In this document: piece after piece, positions 55,190 through 64,000 of the stretch | How positions within the stretch are numbered: position 1 is the first letter of the stretch | Layout: every line of letters begins with the position of its first letter | The notes under the pieces: generated by a model | Seen by the model: only the letters and a program-made list of their open reading frames with translations | What the model was told of the DNA's origin: nothing | Databases searched by the model: none | Position numbers and translations under genes: made by a program | Source: Beroe forskalii | Lineage: Eukaryota; Ctenophora; Nuda; Beroida; Beroidae | Length of the DNA stretch: 64,000 nucleotides | NCBI GenBank assembly: GCA_011033025.1 | Contig: WFMF01000006.1 | Span: forward strand, 1,670,820 to 1,734,819 | Direction of reading: 5' to 3'

Positions 55190-56735
55190 ATCCTAGAAGA
55201 GTCTCCTTGATCCTGGCCTGAGATAGTCTCCTGAGAGAGTCTCTTTGATCCTGAGAGAGCCTCCTTGATCCTGAGAGAGTCTCCTTGACCTTGGGAGAGT
55301 CTCTTTGATCCTGAGAGAATCTCCATGATCCTGAGAGAGTCTCCCTGATCCTTGGGAAGACTGAGAGATTCTCCCTGATCCTATGGAAGACTCAATGATC
55401 CCTGAGAGAGTCTCCTTGATCCTGAGAGAGTCTCCTTGACCTTGGAAGAGTCTCCTTGATCCTGAGAGAGTCTCCTTGATCCTGAGAAAGTCTCCCTGAT
55501 CCTGTGATAGTCTCCTTGATCCTGAGAGAATCTCCCTGATCCTGAGAGAGTCTCCTTGATCCTGAGAGAGTCTCCTTGATCCTGAGAGAGTCTCCTTGAT
55601 CCTGAGAGAGTCTCCTTGATCCTGAGAGAGCCTCCTTGATCCTGAGAGTGTCTCCTTGACCTTGGGAGAGTCTCCTTGATCCTGAGAGAATCTCCGTGAT
55701 CCTGAGAGAGTCTCCCAGATCCTTGGGAAGACTGAGAGATTCTCCCTGATCCTATGGAAGACTCAATGATCCTGAGAGAGTCTCCTTGATCCTGAGAGAG
55801 TCTCCTTGACTTTGGAAGAGTCTCCTTGATCCTGAGAGAGTCTCCCTGATCCTGAGAGTCTCCCTGATCCTGACAGAGTCTCCCTGATCCTGTGAAGTCT
55901 CCTTGATCCTGAGAGAGTCTCCCAGATCCTGAGAGAGCTTCTTTGATCCTGAGAGAGTTTCCCTGATCCTGTGATAGTCTCTTTGATCCTGAGAGAATCT
56001 CCCTGATCCTGAGAGAGTCTCCTTGATCCTAAGAGAGTCTCCTTTATCCTGAGAAAGTTTCCTTGATCCTGAGAGAGTCTCCTTGATCTTGAAAGAGTCT
56101 CCTTGACCTTGGGAGAGTCTCCTTGATCCTGAGAGAGTCTCCTTGATTCTGAGAGAATCTCCTTGATCCTGATTGAGTCTCCTTGATCCTGAGAGAGTCT
56201 CCTTGATCCTGAGAGGGTCTCCTTGATCCTGAGAGAGCCTCCTTGATCCTGAGAGAGTCTCCTTGATCCTGAGAGAGTCTCCTTGATCCTGAGAGAGTCT
56301 CCTTGATCCTGAGAGAGTCTCCTTGATCCTGAGAGAGTCTCCTTGATCCTGAGAGAGCCTCCTTGATCCTGAGAGAGCCCCTTTGATCCTGAGAGAGTTT
56401 CCCTGACCCTGTGATAGTCTCCTTGATCCTGAGAGAGTCTCTTTGATCCTGAGAGAGTCTCCTTGATCCTGAGAAAGTTTCTTTGATCCTGAGAGAGTCT
56501 CCTTGATCCCGAGAGAGTCTCCTTGATCCTGAGAAAGTCTCCTTGATCCTGAGAGAGTCTTCTTGATTCTGATTGAATCTCCTTGATCCTGAGAGAGTCT
56601 TCTTGATTCTGATAGAATCTCCTTGATCCTGAGAGAGTCTCCTTGATCCTGAGAGAGTCTCCTTGATCCTGAGAGAGTCTCCTTGATCCTGAGAGAGTCT
56701 CCTTGATCCTGAGAGAGCCTCCTTGATACTCTGCA
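55190..56735. repeat. 20-bp minisatellite, GAGAGAGTCTCCTTGATCCT type, about 75 copies
   Basis: Same period and related sequence as the block before it. Variants (CCTGTGATAGTCTCC, CTTGGGAGAGTC) recur in a higher-order pattern: a roughly 430-bp stretch starting near 55260 is repeated near 55680. Three units make 60 bp, which gives the 20-residue periodic frame at 56044-56736 on the minus strand. It is a by-product, not a gene. Confidence 0.93.
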
Positions 56736-56739
56736 CTCT

Positions 56740-57165
56740 ACATCTGTTTCCTAGTTAGTCTACCTTTTGCCAATAAATGTACATCCGTTACGGCGATAAC
56801 ACACTTACACGAACTCACGAAAATGATATTTCAATTTTGTTTTGACGTGGTCACATATTTCAATCGACAATCACTTCTATAGTACGTAGGAATCAAAAGA
56901 TACCTTCGAGAGAAGTTTATGGACATTACGGACTTGTGTTTTTGTTCATACTTTCTTCGGCAGATTTAAATATACTTTTCCACTCTTCACAGTCATCTAA
57001 TCTAACTATCTTAAATTCCTGGGCAATTTTGAAACTTTCAAGATTCAATTTCAGGCTCTCTACACTCTAGTTTAAAGGATTTTTATGTTTAAAACATTCT
57101 AAATTTTCTTTCTTATTGAAAAACAACTGTAGATCTCCACCCGTTTCTCACGTTATATAATAGAT
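56740..57165. other. No gene seen
   Basis: AT-rich DNA between the minisatellite and the MITE at 57166. Confidence 0.4.
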
Positions 57166-57333
57166 TAATCAAACACCCTAAGGATACGTTTATGTCAATT
57201 ATCACACTCGCCTTCGGCTCGAGTGATAATTGGAATTATTGCACTCGCCTTCGGCTCGAGCAATAATTCGAATTATCACACTCGCTTCGCTCGTGTGATA
57301 ATTCACATAAACGCATCCTAGGGTGTTTGATTA
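57166..57333. mobile_element. 168-bp MITE containing three tandem hairpins
   Basis: The ends are TAATCAAACACCCTAAGGAT and close to its inverse (ATCCTAGGGTGTTTGATTA), about 30 bp. Between them stand three stem-loops in a row: ATTATCACACTCGCC/GGCTCGAGTGATAAT, AATTATTGCACTCGCC/GGCTCGAGCAATAATT and ATTATCACACTCGC/GCTCGTGTGATAAT. Confidence 0.8.
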
Positions 57334-58700
57334 TCCTATATTACATAACACAGATATTTACCTAAATGATGATAACAGACCAGAATTTAGGTTTTTGATG
57401 CAATTTGCTGAGTACAAATTGGTTTTCATGGCTCTTTTTGAGTTAAAATTTTTTGGTTTGGCAACTGCTTGAAAATTTTTTGTCCAAGGGGCCGGTTAAA
57501 ATGGTTCAAAACGGGTCCATTTTTTGTCCATGGGGCCGGTTAAAAAAGGGCCGGTTAAAAAAAGGCCGGCTAAATAAAGGCCAATAAGGTAGTCGAAAAA
57601 CTCAAAAGCCCGCTACCTCAAAAAGCTCTCGCGAATGGATAAATGTCAATATTCTATTTTTGAAGTAATGTTAAAATTGCATAAATTAAAGAATTCGTGT
57701 TTGTATAAAAATTAGTTTTTTACACTTCAGCAGTCAGCACTTCCACAAGTTCACTGCTGTGTATTTTCAGTTTTTCATCCTTCTCAATATTGGTACACTA
57801 ATTTCGTTAATACTGTTGGTATTTTTGGGTCTGCTATTATAGGTGCCTATATTGTTTTTACTTTCAGTTCAAAATTAACAAACCGGTCAGGAATTTCCTT
57901 AATAATTCCAATTTGTCATGCGAGAAATGGTTATGAGGAACAAAATCTTCAGATTTTACGAAAATATCCTCATTTTACAAAAAGATTCTCATATTTTGGT
58001 AAAATTTAAGTATACGTTAACATTGTTTTTAACACTATTAGAAAGTGAAAATCACCAGATTTTCGAACCCCCAATATTTCGAGAATATATCTCGTAAGGT
58101 TGATAATATTATCGTTTAATAACGCAGCTTCTTTCACAAAGAATGTACTTTTTGATCAAACTGTCCCACGTGACGCTTATCTAAATCATGCTCTTAACGA
58201 AAATATGCCGATAATCTACATACATACATAGCTCGCCTCTACTCAATCGTTAGATTCGCCATTTTCTCATTTTTCTGTCGGATATACTATTTCATTGAGA
58301 CATTTAATCTACGTTGTATGTAGCCTCGCCATGCTACGCACGAGCGGTATTGAGAGTTACTTCATACCGACGGTTAACCATGGTTACTATGGGGAGTTGA
58401 TGACGTTATACCGCCTATTCCTCTCACGAAACGTCAGACACACACGTACACACGTCCCATTATTTGTTTCCTATAGCACAATGGAACATTGATTAAATAG
58501 GACTTCGTATATTGTGCGGACAATCTCCCTCTGTCATTGTGTCTATCCTTTGTACCTATAATTTCAGTACAGTCTAATCGTTGTGAGCAAATAAGCGGAT
58601 AACTGCTCTCCCGTTCTCTAGATCAGTCTACCCAGTTATATTATGTCATGTATACGTTTATACAGGTTTAACTTTTAAGTAATTTTCTCCTTTTGTTGGA
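57334..58700. other. No gene seen
   Basis: AT-rich DNA. GGGCCGGTTAAAA repeats at 57490-57590. Short frames only. Confidence 0.4.
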
Positions 58701-58769
58701 CCCTGTTCTATTGCATACGTACCTACATATTCTCAGTAAGTACTTAAGTAGTATATTTTTAAGCATATT

Positions 58770-58962
58770 TACAGTAGGGCGTGTATTGATGTGTGATGTA
58801 TGGTGTATACTGTATAAGTGTATAGTACCTAATGCATGATGTGTATAGTGATGTTTTATGTATGGTGGATGAGATTCAGTGATGTATAACCTATACCTAG
58901 TGAATGTGATGTATGATGTAGGATGTACCTATGACGTGAAGTAATGTATGAATATGATGTAT
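58770..58962. repeat. GATGTATG degenerate repeat, left block
   Basis: Loose 10-12-bp units such as GATGTATGATGTA. It continues at 60595-60850 after copy B of the 1.5-kb repeat, so that element inserted into this array. Confidence 0.65.
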
Positions 58963-60590
58963 TCCCGCCCTGGCCAGGGCGGTAACCCCCCGCGTTAATA
59001 GAAAAGACTGGCCAGGGTATATATTAGAGGAACGAGTGTCACAGGGTGATATAATAATATATATAGATGATAATTGGGACTCAATTTAAAACGATGAGAT
59101 CTCAAGAACGGGATATGGTAGAGCCATGATCGAGGTCACGTTTTGTTCATCTAAGATGGGATTGTGGATTAGGCTATAAGAGAAGTTCTGGTGACGTCAT
59201 TTTCACGTCACTATGACGTCATCAACTTAGCGAAATTTTATTGCATTTGTAGCGAAAATAGGCCATTTTCGAGCGCATTTTTCACCAAGAAGGAAAGGAG
59301 ATAGCTCTCTGATTTTTCAGAATGATTTTTAGCAAATTTAAAGAGCTTTCAGAAAATCATATGGATTATTGGGCTATCTTGACTTTTCATCGAGATATAC
59401 GCGATTTTCTGAGGTACGGTGAAAAATCAATTTCCAAATTATAGGACTAAAGTTAAAAACGAGTGAGATGTCAAGAACTGCGACTTATCTTGAAATGAGA
59501 CCGGTCAAAATATGTTGTACTAAGGCGGAATTGTGGCTTAGGCTATGTTGGAAGTTGGTTTGAGCCTATTTGGGTGCTGTGATGACGTCATTAAAATCGC
59601 GTAAAACCACTTAAAATAGCGTATTTTGCGATAAAACGCTATTTTGCGCTACTTTGAGCATCTCTAACTCAAAGAGTTTTCATCGGATTATGTTTTACTT
59701 TCATATGCTGCTTTTAGACGTTGAGATTTAGCTATAAAACGAGTTTCAGGACGATCGGTCGAAGATTGTTGTCGTACAAGGCTTCTAAAAATTGAACTGC
59801 AAATTGATTGAAATTACGTTTATGACGAAAAATTGTACTGTTATCCTATTCTGTGATACGATGGTCTACTGATAATGGTTTCTCCTTGTCTCGCAGTGAA
59901 TAGGGATGGGAGATATACGATGGACTAGTGAAGCACGTGAGTTCACGCGGATGTTTTGTAGAAATTAGGGGATTTGAAGAAATTGATATTTACACAGGAT
60001 TTTCGACTTGATTATGTTGATATGAGTTTAAATACGACTAATGCACGTGAAGTTAGATCTTGTTGCTATATTTCAGCACGTGAGTACACACGGACGTTTT
60101 GTAGAAATTAGGGGATTTGAAGAAATTGATATTTACATGGGATTTTTGACTTGGTTACGTTGAAATGAGTTCAAATACGACTAATGCACGTGAAATTAGA
60201 TCTGGTTGCTATATTTTAGCACGTGATTTTGCATGGACGATTTGTAGAAATTAAGAAATATATCAATTCTAGTAATTCCAAGTTAGAATAACTTAATTTT
60301 GGACTTCGTCTGGGTGAGTTATGTGGGTTACACTTGAGCGTGGGCTAGTAACGAGGGTTCGGACTATGTGAGGGCAAGTTACGTGGGTCCAAACTGCCTT
60401 TGGGCAAGTAAAATGGGTTCAAACTACATACATCTGTCAAGATATCACCACCAAAACCGTTGGACGGTTGGTCTAGTAACCCCCCGCGGGTTTGGATGTG
60501 ACAACGGAACCCCGAAAAGAGACGAAATGGGCTGATCACATCCAAACCAGCGGGGGGTTACTAGACCAACCGTCCAACGGTTTTGGTGGT
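58963..60590. mobile_element. 1.6-kb dispersed repeat, copy B (inverted relative to copy A)
   Basis: It starts CCCGCCCTGGCCAGGGCGGT, TAACCCCCCGCG. It matches the inverse of 21483-22977, with shared TGACGTCA sites (59190-59225) and AGCACGTGAGTTCACGCGGA. It has three tandem units of about 144 bp, marked by CACGTGA at 59935, 60079 and 60223. It ends in a long hairpin. No reading frame. Confidence 0.75.
60447..60590. repeat. 144-bp hairpin with 55-bp arms
   Basis: The arm ACCACCAAAACCGTTGGACG... (60447-60501) pairs with 60536-60590 with one mismatch in 55. The loop is 34 nt. Each arm contains TAACCCCCCGC, the terminal motif of the surrounding element. Confidence 0.93.
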
Positions 60591-60850
60591 GTAACGTATG
60601 GTAATTTGTGGTGTATGCTGTATAGTGGTACATGACGTATAGTTATGAGGTAATGTATGAGGTAATGTAGGTATGAGGTAATGTATGAGCCATGAGGTAT
60701 GTATATTAGTGATGTATGACTTAACTCGATGTATGGTGTTTATGGATGCATGATGTTAAATGTGTAGCATGGTGTATGACGTAAAATGATGTATGATATA
60801 TGTATATATTAGTGATACAGTATGATTGATGTATGATGTATTGGCAAAAT
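60591..60850. repeat. GATGTATG degenerate repeat, right block
   Basis: GTATGAGGTAATGTATGAGG-type units. Continuation of the block at 58770. Confidence 0.6.
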
Positions 60851-62464
60851 GGTACCACAGGAACACGACAAAAATTAGCCTCCATTAGCCTCCATTAGCC
60901 TCCATGGAGGCTGAGTGGAGGATGAGTGGAGGGTGTTTGGAGGCTGAGTGGAGGCTAATTTCAAGAATTAGCCTCCATGGAGGCTAATGGAGGCTAGAGG
61001 CTAATTTTTGAAAAATAGCCTCCACTGTGGAGGCTTATTTAGCCTCCACTAGCCTCCATTAGCCTCCACTAGGCTCCACTCAGCCTCCACTCAGCCTCCA
61101 CACAGCCTCCATGGAGGCTAAAATTTATGTTTAGCCTCCACTAGCCTCCACTAGCCTCCACTGAAGAATTAGCCTCCATTAGCCTCCACGGAAACTGAAA
61201 TATAGCGTTTTTTGGATTCGATGGAAGCTATTTTTACAGTGCTGGTGGAGGCTAAGGCCTCCGAATGGAGGCTAAAATCATGAAAAAACACAGTTAATTT
61301 ACTAGCCTCCACAAAATAAAATTTATGTCGTTTTCTACAGATTTCCTACAAAAACAGCACATTTTGTTACATAGACCATTAGGCTCCACTAGCCTCCATT
61401 AGGCTCCACTCAGCCTCCACTAGCCTCCATTAGCCTCCACTAGCCTCCATTAGCCTCCACTAGCCTCCATTAGCCTCCACTAGCCTCCATTAGCCTCCAA
61501 TAGGCTCCACTAGCCTCCAATAGGCTCCACGCAGCCTCCATTAGGCTCCATGCAGCCTCCACTCAGCCTCCATGCAGCCTCCACTCAGCCTCCACTAGGC
61601 TCCACTCAGCCTCCACTAGCCTCCATTAGCCTCCATAGACTCCACTAGCCTCCACTAGCCTCCATTAGCCTCATTAGCCTCCACCAGCTAGTGAGTAATG
61701 GAGGCTGAGTGGAGCCTAATGGAGGCTGAGTGGAGCCTAGTGGAGGCTAGTGGAGGCTAATGGAGGCTAGTGGAGGCTAATGGAGGCTAGTGGAGGCTAA
61801 TGGAGGCTAGTGGAGGCTAATGGCGGCTAGTGGAGGCTGAGTGGAGCCTAGTGGAGGCTGAGTGGAGGCTGCATGGAGCCTAATGGAGGCTGCGTGGAGC
61901 CTAGTGGAGGCTAGTGGAGCCTATTGGAGGCTAATGGAGGCTAGTGGAGGCTAATGGAGGCTAGTGGAGGCTAGTGGAGGCTGAGTGGAGCCTAATGGAG
62001 GCTAATGGAGGCTAGTGGAGGCTAATGGAGGCTAGTGGAGGCTAGTGGAGTCTATGGAGGCTAATGGAGGCTAGTGGAGGCTGAGTGGAGCCTAGTGGAG
62101 GCTGAGTGGAGGCTGCATGGAGCCTAATGGAGGCTGCGTGGAGCCTATTGGAGGCTAGTGGAGCCTATTGGAGGCTAATGGAGGCTAGTGGAGGCTAATG
62201 GAGCCTAGTGGAGGCTGAGTGACGAATATTTGGAGCTCTCTGAAAGTCCAAAGCTATAAATTGTTTTTCACATTAATGCACATAAATGTCCATTTTCAGC
62301 AAAAATGTTGTTTTATGGAGGCTAATTCATCTAGGCTCCACTCAGCCTCCACTCAGCCTCCACTTAGCCTCCACTCAGCCTCCATTAGCCTCCATTAGCC
62401 TCCATATAAACGCTTAAGCCTCCACAAAAAAGCTTTCCGTGGAGGCTAATGGAGGCTAATGGAT
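60788..62464. repeat. 1,677-bp giant palindromic repeat unit, copy 1
   Basis: A short AT-rich head (GATGTATGATATATG, CAAAATGGTACCACAGGAAC) is followed by hundreds of bases of 10-bp TAGCCTCCAC / TAGCCTCCAT units. At about 61690 the array flips to GTGGAGGCTA / ATGGAGGCTA. The whole unit can fold into a hairpin of several hundred base pairs. It then repeats in tandem. Confidence 0.9.
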
Positions 62465-64000
62465 GATGTATGATATATGTATATATTAGTGATACAGTAT
62501 GATTGATGTATGATGTATTGGCAAAATGGTACCACAGGAACACGACAAAAATTAGCCTCCATTAGCCTCCATTAGCCTCCATGGAGGCTGAGTGGAGGAT
62601 GAGTGGAGGGTGTTTGGAGGCTGAGTGGAGGCTAATTTCAAGAATTAGCCTCCATGGAGGCTAATGGAGGCTAGAGGCTAATTTTTGAAAAATAGCCTCC
62701 ACTGTGGAGGCTTATTTAGCCTCCACTAGCCTCCATTAGCCTCCACTAGGCTCCACTCAGCCTCCACTCAGCCTCCACACAGCCTCCATGGAGGCTAAAA
62801 TTTATGTTTAGCCTCCACTAGCCTCCACTAGCCTCCACTGAAGAATTAGCCTCCATTAGCCTCCACGGAAACTGAAATATAGCGTTTTTTGGATTCGATG
62901 GAAGCTATTTTTACAGTGCTGGTGGAGGCTAAGGCCTCCGAATGGAGGCTAAAATCATGAAAAAAACACAGTTAATTTACTAGCCTCCACAAAATAAAAT
63001 TTATGTCGTTTTCTACAGATTTCCTACAAAAACAGCACATTTTGTTACATAGACCATTAGGCTCCACTAGCCTCCATTAGGCTCCACTCAGCCTCCACTA
63101 GCCTCCATTAGCCTCCACTAGCCTCCATTAGCCTCCACTAGCCTCCATTAGCCTCCACTAGCCTCCATTAGCCTCAATAGGCTCCACTAGCCTCAATAGG
63201 CTCCACGCAGCCTCCATTAGGCTCCATGCAGCCTCCACTCAGCCTCCATGCAGCCTCCACTCAGCCTCCACTAGGCTCCACTCAGCCTCCACTAGCCTCC
63301 ATTAGCCTCCATAGACTCCACTAGCCTCCACTAGCCTCCATTAGCCTCCATTAGGCACCACTAGCCTCCACTAGCTAGTGGAGGCTGAGTGGAGCCTAAT
63401 GGAGGCTGAGTGGAGCCTAGTGGAGGCTAGTGGAGGCTAATGGAGGCTAGTGGAGGCTAATGGAGGCTAGTGGAGGCTAATGGAGGCTAGTGGAGGCTAA
63501 TGGCGGCTAGTGGAGGCTGAGTGGAGCCTAGTGGAGGCTGAGTGGAGGCTGCATGGAGCCTAATGGAGGCTGCGTGGAGCCTAGTGGAGGCTAGTGGAGC
63601 CTATTGGAGGCTAATGGAGGCTAATGGAGGCTAGTGGAGGCTAGTGGAGGCTGAGTGGAGCCTAATGGAGGCTAATGGAGGCTAGTGGAGGCTAATGGAG
63701 GCTAGTGGAGGCTAGTGGAGTCTATGGAGGCTAATGGAGGCTAGTGGAGGCTGAGTGGAGCCTAGTGGAGGCTGGGTGGAGGCTGCATGGAGCCTAATGG
63801 AGGCTGCGTGGAGCCTATTGGAGGCTAGTGGAGCCTATTGGAGGCTAATGGAGGCTAGTGGAGGCTAATGGAGCCTAGTGGAGGCTGAGTGACGAATATT
63901 TGGAGCTCTCTGAAAGTCCAAAGCTATAAATTGTTTTCACATTAATGCACATAAATGTCCATTTTCAGCAAAAATGTTGTTTTATGGAGGCTAATTCATC
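62465..64000. repeat. 1,677-bp giant palindromic repeat unit, copy 2 (cut by window end)
   Basis: This is nearly identical to copy 1, with only small indels such as GCCTCAATAGG for GCCTCCAATAGG at 63172 and a reworked centre at 63350-63380. The window ends about 100 bases before the expected end. Confidence 0.92.

Noticed and set aside
56044-56736. A 230-residue frame with 20-residue repeats
   Set aside because: It is produced by the 20-bp minisatellite, which lacks stops in all three frames. No start context or splice signals set it apart.
60345-60633. Two overlapping minus-strand frames
   Set aside because: They lie in the 144-bp hairpin and its flanks, and the similarity between them is due to the inverted repeat.

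Overview
The window is animal-type nuclear DNA, most likely from an invertebrate. Signs are spliced genes with short GT-AG introns, a two-gene PIF/Harbinger transposon, a non-LTR retrotransposon with an esterase-type ORF1, a tRNA-derived SINE, an LTR retrotransposon, and very many small non-autonomous DNA elements (MITEs). I cannot name the species. Almost all the DNA is repeats. Most long reading frames are by-products of tandem repeats; only the transposon genes and a few spliced host exons look like real coding sequence.

Left part (1-9.9 kb): the 5' half of an LTR retrotransposon on the minus strand (gag, then protease in the -1 frame, joined by a textbook frameshift site). Next come MITEs, a 40-bp and a 141-bp tandem array, a CpG/CCAAT/E-box stretch that looks like a promoter, and a run of small exon-like segments. 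One of these carries a MITE and one is tandemly duplicated. Sequence quality collapses after about 9.9 kb.

10-19 kb: a satellite of about 340-347 bp that switches orientation near 14.93 kb. It is interrupted by a 1,533-bp TTAA-flanked transposon. 19-24.4 kb: sparse sequence with two possible exons, a 1.5-kb repeat (second copy inverted at 59-60.6 kb) and a 630-bp MITE.

24.4-28.5 kb: a complete PIF/Harbinger element with an intact DDE transposase and a two-exon Myb-like partner, flanked by TAA. 28.5-37.4 kb: nested MITEs, then a 7.2-kb composite bounded by 26-bp inverted termini and TAA. The composite contains a large foldback element, two MITEs and a SINE-like piece.

37.4-50 kb: a minus-strand host gene of unknown function (38.06-40.04 kb) with a roughly 600-bp (AATA)n run in one intron. 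Next is a 4.3-kb foldback element with arms of GAATTCGCCGCG-type palindromes and a 78-bp array. A region hit by three MITEs follows, then a three-exon plus-strand gene for a predicted 102-residue secreted peptide, and the last exon of a proline-rich protein.

50-64 kb: a CR1/L2-like LINE on the minus strand (ORF1 intact, ORF2 broken by a 1.9-kb insertion), preceded by a 1.8-kb 20-bp minisatellite. Then come a three-hairpin MITE, the second copy of the 1.5-kb repeat, and a 1,677-bp tandemly repeated giant palindrome built from TAGCCTCCA units. The recurring theme is short tandem arrays placed in opposite orientation, forming huge foldback structures, among dozens of tiny transposons with 8-9 bp target duplications.
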